Notes under the pieces: generated by a model
Told to the model about the DNA's origin: nothing
Seen by the model: only the letters and a program-made list of their open reading frames with translations
The model's database searches: none
Assembly (NCBI RefSeq): GCF_049856295.1
Contig: NZ_JBNDMZ010000004.1
Location: 124,001-188,000 of the forward strand
Source: JB111 sp049856295
GTDB taxonomy: Bacteria > Actinomycetota > Actinomycetes > Actinomycetales > Actinomycetaceae
Direction: 5' to 3'
DNA length: 64,000 nucleotides
Shown: one piece after another, positions 39,940-47,990 of the stretch
Layout of the letters: every line of letters starts with the position of its first letter
How positions within the stretch are numbered: position 1 is the first letter of the stretch
Translations under genes and position numbers: made by a program

Positions 39940-40470
39940 ATGAGGCCATCGACATCGACGATCGACACGAACCCACCCTCGACGGGGCCCGTCGAGATTC
40001 TCCCCCCGCAGCTCGCGCACGGCGCTGGCATGTGGCGCGTGGCGCGCGACTCGGGAGCCCTCGAGCTCAACACCTCCTACGCCTACCTGTTGTGGGCGCG
40101 CGACTTCTCGGCCACCTGCAGGGTGGCCCTGCTGGACGGCGAGGTGGTCGGCTTCGTCTCCGGCTACCTCCGGCCCGACGCCCCCGACCGCCTGTTCGTC
40201 TGGCAGGTCGCCGTCGACTCGCGGCTGCGCGGGCAGGGCGTCGCCGCGCGGCTGATCGACGAGCTCGCCTCGGCGCACCCGCAGGCCACCGCCCTCGAGA
40301 CCACGATCACCGACGACAACGCCGCCTCCAACCGGCTCTTCGCGTCCTTCGCCGAGCGCCGCGGGGCGGAGCACCGCACGGAGCGGGGTTTCGACGTCGG
40401 GGACTTCCCCGACGGGCACGAGGCCGAGGTGCTGCACGTGATCGCCCCGCTGCACCCCGCCGCGACCTGA
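39940..40470 (+). CDS. ectA: L-2,4-diaminobutyrate N-gamma-acetyltransferase (EctA)
   Basis: 176-residue GNAT enzyme that acetylates diaminobutyrate, the second step of ectoine synthesis. The acetyl-CoA-binding motif is VAVDSRLRGQGVAARLIDEL near residue 88, and ETTITDDNAASNRLFASFA near 127 is the EctA-specific block. Length is normal. ATG 39940 has GGAGG upstream; earlier in-frame residues read as non-coding. First gene of ectABC, with ectB 152 bp downstream. Confidence 0.93.
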   Translation: MRPSTSTIDTNPPSTGPVEILPPQLAHGAGMWRVARDSGALELNTSYAYLLWARDFSATCRVALLDGEVVGFVSGYLRPDAPDRLFVWQVAVDSRLRGQGVAARLIDELASAHPQATALETTITDDNAASNRLFASFAERRGAEHRTERGFDVGDFPDGHEAEVLHVIAPLHPAAT

Positions 40471-40622
40471 CCCCCTCCGCGCCGCCGACGCGCGGCGCGA
40501 CCGACCGGCCGTCCGGCGTCCGCCGCCCGCACCCACCGTCCGCCCGCCCCCTCGACCACGCCCGACCTCGCACCGCCTGCACCCCCGACACCGCATCGCA
40601 CGACACCGATACAGGAGCGAAG

Positions 40623-41888
40623 ATGACGACGACGACACCCCCCACGACAGAGCTCGAGTCAGAGGTCCGCAGCTACTCCCGCAGCTGGCCCACCACGTTC
40701 ACCACCGCGACCGGCAGCACGATGACCGACGAGGACGGCCGCGAGTACCTCGACTTCTTCGCCGGCGCCGGAGCGCTCAACTACGGCCACAACAACCCGC
40801 TGCTCAAGAAGGTCCTCGTCGAGCACCTCACGTCGGACAAGGTCGTCCACGGTCTCGACATGTTCACCGACGTGCGCCGCGACTTCCTCCAGACCTTCCG
40901 CTCCCACATCCTCGAGCCGCGCGGGCTCGACCACCGCGTCGTGTTCCCCGGCCCGGGCGGCGCGAACGCCGTCGAGGCGGCGCTCAAGCTCGCCCGCAAG
41001 GTCACCGGCCGCGAGTCGGTCGTCAACTTCACCAACGGCTTCCACGGCATGACGCTGGGCGCCCTGTCCGTGACCGGCAACTCGATGAAGCGCGGGGGCG
41101 CGGGCATCCCGCTCGTGCACGCCACGCCGATGCCCTACGACGACTACTTCGACGACGAGTACCCGGACTTCCTCTACTTCGAGCGGCTGCTCCAGGACCT
41201 CGGCAGCGGGCTCAACGAGCCGGCCGCGGTCATCGTCGAGAGCGTCCAGGGCGAGGGCGGCATGAACGCCGCGCGTGCGGACTGGCTGCGCAAGCTCTCC
41301 GCACTGTGCAAGGAGCACGAGATCCTGCTCATCCTCGACGACATCCAGATGGGCTGCGGCCGAACCGGCGGGTTCTTCAGCTTCGAGGAGGCCGGGATCG
41401 TCCCGGACATCATCACGCTCTCGAAGTCCATCAGCGGCTACGGCCTGCCGATGGCGCTCACCCTCATCCGCCCCGAGCTCGACATCTGGGAGCCGGGCGA
41501 GCACAACGGCACGTTCCGCGGCATCGGCCCGGCCTTCGCGACCGCCACCGCAGCCATCAAGGAGTTCTGGGGCGACGACACGCTCGAGAAGTCCACGACG
41601 GCGAAGGGCCTCTACATCGAGGGCCGGCTCAACAGCATCGCGGCCCGCCACGAGGCCCACGGCCTGACGTCCAAGGGCCGCGGCCTGGCCCGCGGGATCC
41701 AGTTCGAGGACGCCGAGAAGGCCGGCGAGGCCTGCGCGCTGGCCTTCGAGCGCGGGCTCCTCGTCGAGACCTCCGGACCCATGAGCGAGGTCATCAAGTT
41801 CTTGCCGGCACTGACGATCACCGACGACGAGCTTGCCCGCGGTCTCGACATCATCGAGTCCTGCATCGACGACGTCCTCGCCGCCTGA
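40623..41888 (+). CDS. ectB: Diaminobutyrate--2-oxoglutarate aminotransferase (EctB)
   Basis: 421-residue PLP-dependent class III aminotransferase converting aspartate semialdehyde to L-2,4-diaminobutyrate with glutamate as donor. The PLP lysine is Lys268 in TLSKSISGYG, and LILDDIQMGCGRTG and the FPGPGGANAVEAALKLAR block are EctB-typical. Length is normal. ATG 40623 has AGGAGCGAAG upstream. Lies between ectA and ectC; the 108-bp gap to ectC holds no terminator, consistent with one transcript. Confidence 0.95.
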   Translation: MTTTTPPTTELESEVRSYSRSWPTTFTTATGSTMTDEDGREYLDFFAGAGALNYGHNNPLLKKVLVEHLTSDKVVHGLDMFTDVRRDFLQTFRSHILEPRGLDHRVVFPGPGGANAVEAALKLARKVTGRESVVNFTNGFHGMTLGALSVTGNSMKRGGAGIPLVHATPMPYDDYFDDEYPDFLYFERLLQDLGSGLNEPAAVIVESVQGEGGMNAARADWLRKLSALCKEHEILLILDDIQMGCGRTGGFFSFEEAGIVPDIITLSKSISGYGLPMALTLIRPELDIWEPGEHNGTFRGIGPAFATATAAIKEFWGDDTLEKSTTAKGLYIEGRLNSIAARHEAHGLTSKGRGLARGIQFEDAEKAGEACALAFERGLLVETSGPMSEVIKFLPALTITDDELARGLDIIESCIDDVLAA

Positions 41889-41996
41889 CCGACCGCGCTA
41901 CCGTGCCGCCGGCCCTCGCGCCGGCGGCCGGGCAGTCGCGTCCGCGGCCGCACGTCGCACCACCGATCACCCGACACCTGAGACCTGGAGGTCCCC

Positions 41997-42392
41997 ATGC
42001 TCGTCCGCACGATCGATGAGATCACCGACACCGACGCCGACATCAAGACGCCGAACTGGCGCAGCAAGCGCATCATCCTCGCCAAGGAGGGCGTCGGCTT
42101 CTCGGTGCACGAGACCACGCTGTACGCCGGGACCGTCAACGAGTTCTGGTACGCCAACCACATCGAGGCCGTCTTCATCACCTCGGGCGAGGGCGAGATC
42201 GAGGACCTGGCCACCGGCGAGGTGCACCAGCTCGCGCCCGGCTCGCTCTACCTGCTCAACGACCACGACAAGCACGTGGTCCGGCCGCGCACCGAGATGA
42301 AGACCGTGTGCGTGTTCAACCCGCCGGTCACCGGCCGCGAGGTGCACGACGAGAACGGCGTGTACCCGCTCATCACCGAGGACGCGGGCTGA
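41997..42392 (+). CDS. ectC: L-ectoine synthase (EctC)
   Basis: 131-residue cupin that closes the ectoine ring. The iron ligands known from characterised EctC are all present and in the same numbering: Glu57, Tyr85 and His93. Trp21, Arg25, Thr40, Tyr52, His55, Phe107, Glu115 and His117 match known substrate contacts. ATG 41997 has GGAGG upstream. It ends the ectABC operon: a strong terminator follows and no ectoine hydroxylase (ectD) is next to it, so the product here is expected to be ectoine. Confidence 0.95.
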   Translation: MLVRTIDEITDTDADIKTPNWRSKRIILAKEGVGFSVHETTLYAGTVNEFWYANHIEAVFITSGEGEIEDLATGEVHQLAPGSLYLLNDHDKHVVRPRTEMKTVCVFNPPVTGREVHDENGVYPLITEDAG

Positions 42393-42413
42393 CCCAGCCC
42401 CCCTGCAGTACCG

Positions 42414-42453
42414 ACGGCCGCCGGTCCCACCGCTCGGTGGGGCCGGCGGCCGT
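42414..42453 (+). terminator. Hairpin terminator of the ect operon
   Basis: 18-bp arms (42414-42431 and 42436-42453) with one G-U pair and a 4-nt loop, 21 nt after the ectC stop. Confidence 0.75.
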
Positions 42454-42470
42454 TCGTCGTGCTCCGTCGA

Positions 42471-42496
42471 CAACTATCTTGACGTCGAGATAGTTG
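42471..42496. promoter_or_regulatory. Palindromic operator upstream of tam
   Basis: Perfect 9-bp arms CAACTATCT (42471-42479) and AGATAGTTG (42488-42496) separated by 8 bp. The inner ATCTTGACGTCGAGAT form resembles MarR-family operators. It lies 38 bp before the tam start and after the ect terminator. Confidence 0.7.
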
Positions 42497-42533
42497 CGGT
42501 GGTGTGCTGGAGCCCCACCTGACGGAGGCACCG

Positions 42534-43328
42534 ATGGCGCACACCTGGGATCCCGAGCTCTACGACGTCCATGCCGACGAGCGGGCCCGCCCGTTCGTCG
42601 ACCTGCTCGCCCGCGTCCGCACGGACGGACCGGACGCGGAGGTGCGCTCCGTCGTCGACCTGGGCTGCGGACCCGGCGAGCTGACGCACGGGCTCACCCG
42701 CCGCTTCCCCTCCGCGCAGGTGGTGGGCGTCGACTCGAGCCCCGCCATGCTCGCCACGGCCGCGCGCCACTCGGGGCCCCGGCTGCGGTTCGAGCAGGCC
42801 GACCTGCGTGACTGGCTCACGTCCGCCGATCCGGTGGACGTCCTCGTCTCCAACGCCACCCTGCACTGGGTGTCGGAGCACCTCGAGCTGCTGCCGGAGC
42901 TGATCGCGGCCGTCCGGCCGGGTGGCTGCCTGGCCTTCCAGGTGCCCGCCAACAACACCACACCGATGCACGCGATCCGGCGCGAGCTGGCCGCGCGGCC
43001 GCCCTACGCGGAGCACGCGGCGGCGGCCGCCGGTCCCGTCAACCACGAGCCGGAGGAGTACCTGCGGGCGCTGACGGAGCTGGGCTGCGCCGTCGACGCC
43101 TGGTCGACGACCTACCTGCACGTGCTCACCGGCGAGGACCCCGTGCTGACCTGGGCGAGCGGGACGGCGGCGCGACCCACGCTCCAGGCGCTCCCCGAGC
43201 CGCTGCGTGAACGGTTCGTGGACGAGTACCGCGCGCGCCTGCGAGAGGCGTACCCGGCCACGGACCTGGGTGTGGTCATGCCGTTCCGGCGAGTCTTCGT
43301 CGGCGCGCGGCGGTCCGCCGCGGCCTGA
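42534..43328 (+). CDS. tam: Trans-aconitate 2-methyltransferase
   Basis: 264-residue SAM-dependent methyltransferase. The SAM-binding motif VVDLGCGPGELT lies at residues 40-51, and SNATLHWVSEHLELLPEL and the C-terminal PFRRVFVGAR block are those of Tam, which methylates trans-aconitate to relieve aconitase inhibition. ATG 42534 has GGAGG upstream and starts the characteristic AHTWDPELYD opening; the frame is open 10 codons further. A perfect palindrome precedes the gene. Probably monocistronic, with a terminator after it. Confidence 0.9.
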   Translation: MAHTWDPELYDVHADERARPFVDLLARVRTDGPDAEVRSVVDLGCGPGELTHGLTRRFPSAQVVGVDSSPAMLATAARHSGPRLRFEQADLRDWLTSADPVDVLVSNATLHWVSEHLELLPELIAAVRPGGCLAFQVPANNTTPMHAIRRELAARPPYAEHAAAAAGPVNHEPEEYLRALTELGCAVDAWSTTYLHVLTGEDPVLTWASGTAARPTLQALPEPLRERFVDEYRARLREAYPATDLGVVMPFRRVFVGARRSAAA

Positions 43329-43345
43329 TCGTCACAGGACCCACG

Positions 43346-43367
43346 CGCCCCCATCATCGTGGGGGCG
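43346..43367. terminator. Bidirectional hairpin terminator
   Basis: 8-bp arms CGCCCCCA (43346-43353) and TGGGGGCG (43360-43367), 6-nt loop, between convergent tam and GNAT genes. Confidence 0.65.
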
Positions 43368-43402
43368 AGCCTCTCCACCTCGGTGCAACCCCGGCCCTGT
43401 GA

Positions 43403-43741
43403 CTACCCGAGTTCGAACTCGGCGCGGCGGTCCTCAGGGACGAGGTCGAGATACTCGGCGCGGTTCTTGTCGATGAGCCGCCGCACGTAGGGGCAGTACG
43501 GCAGCACGCCGGCGCCGCGGGAGCGCAGGTCGGCGAGCGCCTCGTCGACGAGGTGGCGGGCCAGACCCGGGACGGATCGCTCCGGGTTGACCTCGGTGTG
43601 GGTGAGCGCGACGTCCGTGCCGCGCACCCGGTAGTCGATCCGGCCGAGCAGCTCGTCGCCGATCTCCACCACGTAGCGGCCGCCCTCGGCGTCGTTGCGG
43701 ACCGTCGGCACCTGGCCGTCCACCAGCACGTCGTCACTCAT
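43403..43741 (-). CDS. Small GNAT-fold N-acetyltransferase (YjdJ/NATD1-like)
   Basis: 112-residue protein of the short acetyltransferase type (PF14542). Visible elements: RYVVEIGDELLGRIDYRV strands, THTEVNPERSVPGLARHLVDEALADLR (acetyl-CoA pyrophosphate-binding segment) and GVLPYCPYVRRLIDKN near the C-terminus, which is the hallmark of this subfamily. Substrate unknown. It overlaps the upstream AhpD-like gene by 8 bases, so the pair is co-translated. Confidence 0.82.
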   Translation of the reverse strand: MSDDVLVDGQVPTVRNDAEGGRYVVEIGDELLGRIDYRVRGTDVALTHTEVNPERSVPGLARHLVDEALADLRSRGAGVLPYCPYVRRLIDKNRAEYLDLVPEDRRAEFELG

Positions 43742-44297
43742 CGCTCGCTCCTGTCGTCGTCGGTCGTTCGGTCTGCTCGTCGCGCCCCTGGGCGGCGGCC
43801 GAATCCTCGCGCGGCGGGAGCGCGTCGTGCCCGGACATGATCGAGATCCGGTTGAAGGCGCCGATCGCGATCGCCACCCAGACGATCGCGGCGACCTGCT
43901 CGTCGGTCAGTCCGCCGCGGCGCCCGGCACCGCCGCTCGCGGCCAGTGCGGCGCCGTGCGGCAGGTTCGTGGTCAGCTCGGCGATCTCGAGCGCGGCCCG
44001 CTCGACGTCCGTGAACACCGACGACTCCCGCCAGGTCGGCAGCAGGTCGAGCCGGTGCTGCGTGACCCCGGCGCGGCGCGCCCTCGGCACGTGGACGCTC
44101 AGGCATCGCGCGCAGCCGTTGATCTGGGAGACCCGGACGTCGACGAGCTCGACGACGTCGCGGCCGATCCCGACCGCCTCGGCCGCGTCGGTCGCCGCCT
44201 TCGCCATGCCGCTCGCGGCCCGGTACACGGGCCGGTGCGCCTGGGTGATGTCCACCGGCTCGGACACGCCCCGGCCCACCGCTGCTCCTCCGGTCAT
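43734..44297 (-). CDS. AhpD-like carboxymuconolactone decarboxylase family protein
   Basis: 187-residue protein of the AhpD/CMD fold. The redox/catalytic motif GCARCLSVH has Cys62, Cys65 and His69 in the CxxCxxxH spacing of alkylhydroperoxidase AhpD-like proteins. The following ESSVFTDVERAALEIAELTTN and AIVWVAIAIGAFNRI helices are typical. It probably reduces peroxides or protein disulfides in the cytosol. It is the middle gene of a minus-strand operon pirin-AhpD-GNAT with overlaps at both ends (ATGA with pirin). ATG 44297. Confidence 0.85.
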   Translation of the reverse strand: MTGGAAVGRGVSEPVDITQAHRPVYRAASGMAKAATDAAEAVGIGRDVVELVDVRVSQINGCARCLSVHVPRARRAGVTQHRLDLLPTWRESSVFTDVERAALEIAELTTNLPHGAALAASGGAGRRGGLTDEQVAAIVWVAIAIGAFNRISIMSGHDALPPREDSAAAQGRDEQTERPTTTGASDE

Positions 44298-45334
44298 CAC
44301 TGCTCCGTCCGTCCCACGACGGTCGTGGCGTTGGGGTTGCGCCTCGGCCGCAGACGCACGCCCGGGAGGTCGGGCGCCGGCAGCCACGCGCGCTCGCCGA
44401 CATAACCCTCGACCCGGCCGAACAGCTCGCTTCCCGTGTACTCACCCGCCGGGTCCCCGCCGCCGTTCCAGGCGTCGCGCGCGGCGACGATCTCGTCGTG
44501 GTCCGCGCCGATGAAGTTCCACCACATGACGATCTCCTCCCGGAACGGCTCACCGCCGAGGAGGATGACGCGCGCGGGCTCGTCCCCGGTGCTCGCGAGC
44601 CGCAGCGTGTCGCCGCAGGGCGCGCGGAAGGCGAGCTCGGCCCGTTCGATCGCGACGTCGTCGACCTCGACCGCCCCCGTGTCGAGCAGGACCCCGTGCT
44701 CGAAGTCCGCACGGACAGGCAGGTCGACGACGGCGCCCGGCGGCAGCGTCAGCTCGGCCCCGAGCAGCGGGGTCGCCGTCGTGACGGGCGAGGCCTCGCC
44801 GAGCAGCTCGCCGATGAACACCGACACCGTCCCGGACCCACCCGGCAACGGCACCGGGGTCGGTGCGTGGTGCTGGAACCCGCGCGGGCCCGTGCGTGCC
44901 TCCCGCGGGAGCACGAGCCACAGCTGGACGCCGTGCAGCACCGTGGTGCCGGCGGTGGATACCTCCGAGTGGCAGATCCCGGCGCCCGAGGACATGAGGT
45001 TGAGCTCGCCGGGGCGGACCATCGCGTGCACGCCGGCGGAGTCGCGGTGCTCGACCTCGCCCGTGAACAGCCAGGACACGGTCTGCAGGCCGGTGTGCGG
45101 GTGCGGGGCGACGTCCATGCCGCCGGTGGCCGCGACGTCGTCGGGGCCGTAGTGGTCGGCGAAGCACCAGGCGCCGACGAAGCTGCGCTCGCGGCTCGGC
45201 AGCGTGCGGCGCACGGGCATCGCGCGCGGACCGCCGAGCGGGACCACCCGGGAGGTGATCACCTCGATACCGGGCGGGTCGTCCGCGGGGCACGACAGCA
45301 GCATCTCCGCCGGCCGGGTCTCCAGGTTGCTCAC
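44297..45334 (-). CDS. Pirin family protein
   Basis: 345-residue bicupin. The metal site of pirins is visible in the N-terminal cupin: His78, His80 (HPHTGLQTV), His122 and Glu124 (ICHSE). Some pirins act as quercetin dioxygenases or as redox-sensing cofactors; the role here is unknown. The C-terminal cupin is intact (about residues 185-320). GTG 45334 is chosen because GAGGAG lies just upstream. First gene of an operon with the AhpD-like and GNAT genes. Confidence 0.88.
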   Translation of the reverse strand: MSNLETRPAEMLLSCPADDPPGIEVITSRVVPLGGPRAMPVRRTLPSRERSFVGAWCFADHYGPDDVAATGGMDVAPHPHTGLQTVSWLFTGEVEHRDSAGVHAMVRPGELNLMSSGAGICHSEVSTAGTTVLHGVQLWLVLPREARTGPRGFQHHAPTPVPLPGGSGTVSVFIGELLGEASPVTTATPLLGAELTLPPGAVVDLPVRADFEHGVLLDTGAVEVDDVAIERAELAFRAPCGDTLRLASTGDEPARVILLGGEPFREEIVMWWNFIGADHDEIVAARDAWNGGGDPAGEYTGSELFGRVEGYVGERAWLPAPDLPGVRLRPRRNPNATTVVGRTEQ

Positions 45335-45460
45335 GGGCCACCTCTCCTCGATGCCCGGCGCCAAGGGCGCCGCGTGGTCCCATCGTGCGCGGGCGGGGGC
45401 CGATGGGCAACCAGGCGGGGGTGCGGACGCCCGGGAGGGCGCCCGCACGAACTGCCGGTG

Positions 45461-45580
45461 GCACCCGGCTCAGTCCGGTGCCATCCGGCTCAGTCCGGTG
45501 CCATCCGGCTCAGTCCGGTGCCATCCGGCTCAGGTCGGTGCCATCCGGCTCAGGTCGGTGCCGTCCGGCTCAGGCCGGCG
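45461..45580. repeat. 6 x 20-bp tandem repeat
   Basis: Six head-to-tail 20-bp units based on CCATCCGGCTCAGTCCGGTG: 45461 (diverged start), 45481, 45501, then 45521 and 45541 with CAGGTCGGTG, and 45561 more diverged. No spacers. The last unit contains the stop codon of the GNAT gene at 45570-45572. Confidence 0.9.
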
Positions 45581-46139
45581 CCTCGATGGCGAACAGCTCG
45601 GCCTCGGTGTCGTAGTAGGCGGTCGTCCGACCCTCGTGCCGCATGCCGATCCGCCGGGCGACGGCCTGGGAGGCCGCGTTGTCGGGGTGGGTCACCGCGA
45701 GCACGCGGCGCACCCCGTGCGCCCACGCGTGGGCGAGGACCGCGCGCGCCGCCTCGGTCGCGTAGCCGCTCCCCCATCGGTCGGGGTGCAGGTGCCACCC
45801 GATCTCGAGGTCCCCCGACGGCGGGCGGGAGCGGTCCGGCGAGCTGGCCGGCAGGTCGACGAGCAGGACGGCGCCGACGACGGGTGCCGCCGGGGTTCCG
45901 ACGTCGGAGGCATCGGTGATCGCCCAGATCCCGCGGGGGGCACCGCCGGCCATGCGGGTCTCCCACCGGGCGAGCCGCTCGATCGCGTCGGCGCGCGTGG
46001 CGAGCTCCGTCCCGGGTCCGCCGGACCACCGCACGACCTCCGGTCGCGAGTAGATGGCGAGCACGGTGCCGGCGTCGTCGGGCCCCCAGGCGCGCAGCGC
46101 GAGACGGTCGGTGACCATCGTGGGCAGAGGAGGACTCAT
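45570..46139 (-). CDS. GNAT-family N-acetyltransferase (RimJ/RimL type)
   Basis: 189-residue acetyltransferase. The opening VTDRLALRAWGPDDA, the LEIGWHLHPDRWGSGYATEAARAVLAHAW acetyl-CoA motif near residue 113, and VTHPDNAASQAVARRIGM near 150 place it in the RimJ/RimL group that acetylates ribosomal proteins or small amines. Substrate unknown. ATG 46139 is favoured by a nearby GAGGA; the frame opens 9 codons earlier. Its last codons are made of repeat DNA. Confidence 0.85.
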   Translation of the reverse strand: MSPPLPTMVTDRLALRAWGPDDAGTVLAIYSRPEVVRWSGGPGTELATRADAIERLARWETRMAGGAPRGIWAITDASDVGTPAAPVVGAVLLVDLPASSPDRSRPPSGDLEIGWHLHPDRWGSGYATEAARAVLAHAWAHGVRRVLAVTHPDNAASQAVARRIGMRHEGRTTAYYDTEAELFAIEAPA

Positions 46140-46213
46140 CCGGCCACGGTAGGGCGCGGTGTCCACGTGAAATCAGGACCCGCTCCCGGCCGCGCCACGC
46201 GTAGGCTCAGGTC

Positions 46214-46837
46214 ATGCCAACCGATCCGACGACGGACGGCCGTCTTCGTCGGGCATCGGGACGGCCGGACTGGGCGACCATCCCCAACCTCGTCACGCTG
46301 CTGCGCTTCCTCCTGCTCGGGCCCGCCTGCTGGGTGATCGTCGACGACCCCGAGGGCAGCTGGTGGCCCCCGGTGCTCGTCGGCGTCTGGGCCGTCACCG
46401 ACTGGGTGGACGGTCTGCTCGCCCGTGCGCTGAACCAGCAGTCCCGGACCGGGGAGATCCTCGACCCGGTGGCGGACCGGATCGGCATCGCGCTCGTCGT
46501 CGTCGCCCTCGGTGTCGCCGATGCACTGAGCTGGGTGCCCGTCGCCGTCATCGTGCTCGTCGACCTCATCGTGGTCGCCCTCGCCGGGCGCGCCGCGCAG
46601 CAGGGGCGGATGCGCGTGACGTACGTGGGCAAGGCCCGCACCGCGGTGCTGTTCTTCGGCATCTGCGGCATCGTCCTCGGCATCTCGGTCTGGCCGGAGG
46701 CGATGACCGTGGGGCGGGTGCTCGTGTGGGTCGGCGCCGCGCTGCACATCTACTCCGCCACCCTCTACATCCGGGCCGCGCGGCTCGGGACCGGGCCGGC
46801 GGTGCGGCGGCCGGGCGGAGTCGAGGACCAGGCATGA
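46214..46837 (+). CDS. CDP-alcohol phosphatidyltransferase
   Basis: 207-residue membrane enzyme of phospholipid synthesis. The catalytic signature DGx2ARx8Gx3Dx3D is complete: Asp66, Gly67, Ala70, Arg71, Gly80, Asp84 and Asp88, with Asp63 just before. About six hydrophobic segments follow. It joins a CDP-linked lipid to an alcohol, for example glycerol 3-phosphate (PgsA-like) or another polyol; the substrate is not fixed. Followed by two membrane proteins on the same strand with short gaps. Confidence 0.88.
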   Translation: MPTDPTTDGRLRRASGRPDWATIPNLVTLLRFLLLGPACWVIVDDPEGSWWPPVLVGVWAVTDWVDGLLARALNQQSRTGEILDPVADRIGIALVVVALGVADALSWVPVAVIVLVDLIVVALAGRAAQQGRMRVTYVGKARTAVLFFGICGIVLGISVWPEAMTVGRVLVWVGAALHIYSATLYIRAARLGTGPAVRRPGGVEDQA

Positions 46838-46893
46838 CGTGTCAGGCGTGAGCCTGTCCGAGTGACAGGAGCGAGCAGGATCGGGGACCAGAC

Positions 46894-47925
46894 GTGAGCA
46901 GGCCGGGCGTGAGCAGGCCGAGCGGTCAGGACGGGATCGACGACCAGCTGGCCGGCGAGCTGGCGATGGACTCCGCCGAGCGCACGCGCCTCGTCCTCGG
47001 CGGCGGGGGCGACCGGCCCGACTCCGTGCGGCTGACCTGGCGTCGCGGAACCGAGCACGCCACCACCCCGTCGCTGGTGCTCGAGGAGCTGCCCGATCAG
47101 GCGCGCGAGATCCTCGCGGGGATCGGCGTCGATCCCGGGGACCCGAGCGTCCGACGCCAGGGGCTGTCGCTCACGCCGGAGGACCTGCACCTCCTCGTCT
47201 CGGGGCCGGACGCGCTGGCCGGTCCGGTCGGGATCTTCCTGCTCGACGTCGGCCGGCTCGAGCACGCGGCCCGCTCGGCCGAGGAGCGCGAGGCGGCCGC
47301 GCAGTCAGCGGCGGACGGCCCGGCGGGCGCGGGCGGGGGCGGGGGCGGCGCGGGCCCCACGCGCTCCGGGTCGAGCGGACGCCGCTCCTCTCGCGTGGCG
47401 CCGCTGGAGTGGATCCCGGGCCTGCTCGTGCTCGTCGCCGTCGGGCTGCTCGTCGGGATGATGGTGACCGGAGCCGGTGCGACGGCGACGGCCGTGCTCG
47501 CCGGCTGCCTCGCACTCACGGTGATCGTCACGGCTGTGGTCGGTTGGCTCGGGATGCGGCTCCGGTGGCGCCGACTCGCGGCGGCCCAGCTCCGCACCCC
47601 CAACCGCGCTGCGGTCGAGTCGACGACGACCGCGGCGCGCCACTACCGGACCGGCGGCCGCATCCAGGTCGGTGTCTACGGCGCGGTCGGGCTCTTCCTG
47701 CTCGTCGCCCTGACGCAGGACCGGGCGGGATGGTGGGTGCTGCTCCCGGCGGCGGTGCTCCTCGCCGTCGGGGCCGTGGTCATCGCTCTCGCCGTGCGCC
47801 GCGACGGCCCGCTCCATGACCGCGAGCGGGCCGAGGTCGAGCGCCGCGGGATCCGCGGGGTGCCGGGCGGCATCCACCTCGACGTGACCGAGCGCATCCA
47901 GCCCGATCCCCGGCACCTGCCGTAG
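46894..47925 (+). CDS. Membrane protein of unknown function
   Basis: 343-residue protein. A cytosolic N-terminal domain (1-140, with EHATTPSLVLEELPDQ and LSLTPEDLHLLVSGPDA) and a Gly/Ser linker (about 143-165) lead to four hydrophobic segments (about 175-220 and 255-305). No family recognised. The start region has two GTGAGCAGGCCG copies, so GTG 46894 or 46909 is possible. Next gene 65 bp downstream is also a membrane protein. Confidence 0.65.
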   Translation: MSRPGVSRPSGQDGIDDQLAGELAMDSAERTRLVLGGGGDRPDSVRLTWRRGTEHATTPSLVLEELPDQAREILAGIGVDPGDPSVRRQGLSLTPEDLHLLVSGPDALAGPVGIFLLDVGRLEHAARSAEEREAAAQSAADGPAGAGGGGGGAGPTRSGSSGRRSSRVAPLEWIPGLLVLVAVGLLVGMMVTGAGATATAVLAGCLALTVIVTAVVGWLGMRLRWRRLAAAQLRTPNRAAVESTTTAARHYRTGGRIQVGVYGAVGLFLLVALTQDRAGWWVLLPAAVLLAVGAVVIALAVRRDGPLHDRERAEVERRGIRGVPGGIHLDVTERIQPDPRHLP

Positions 47926-47990
47926 GTCAGCCCGCCCGGGTGACCGCCCGTGCGGACGAGGCACCCGCCCGAACCTGGGAGACTTCCGCC

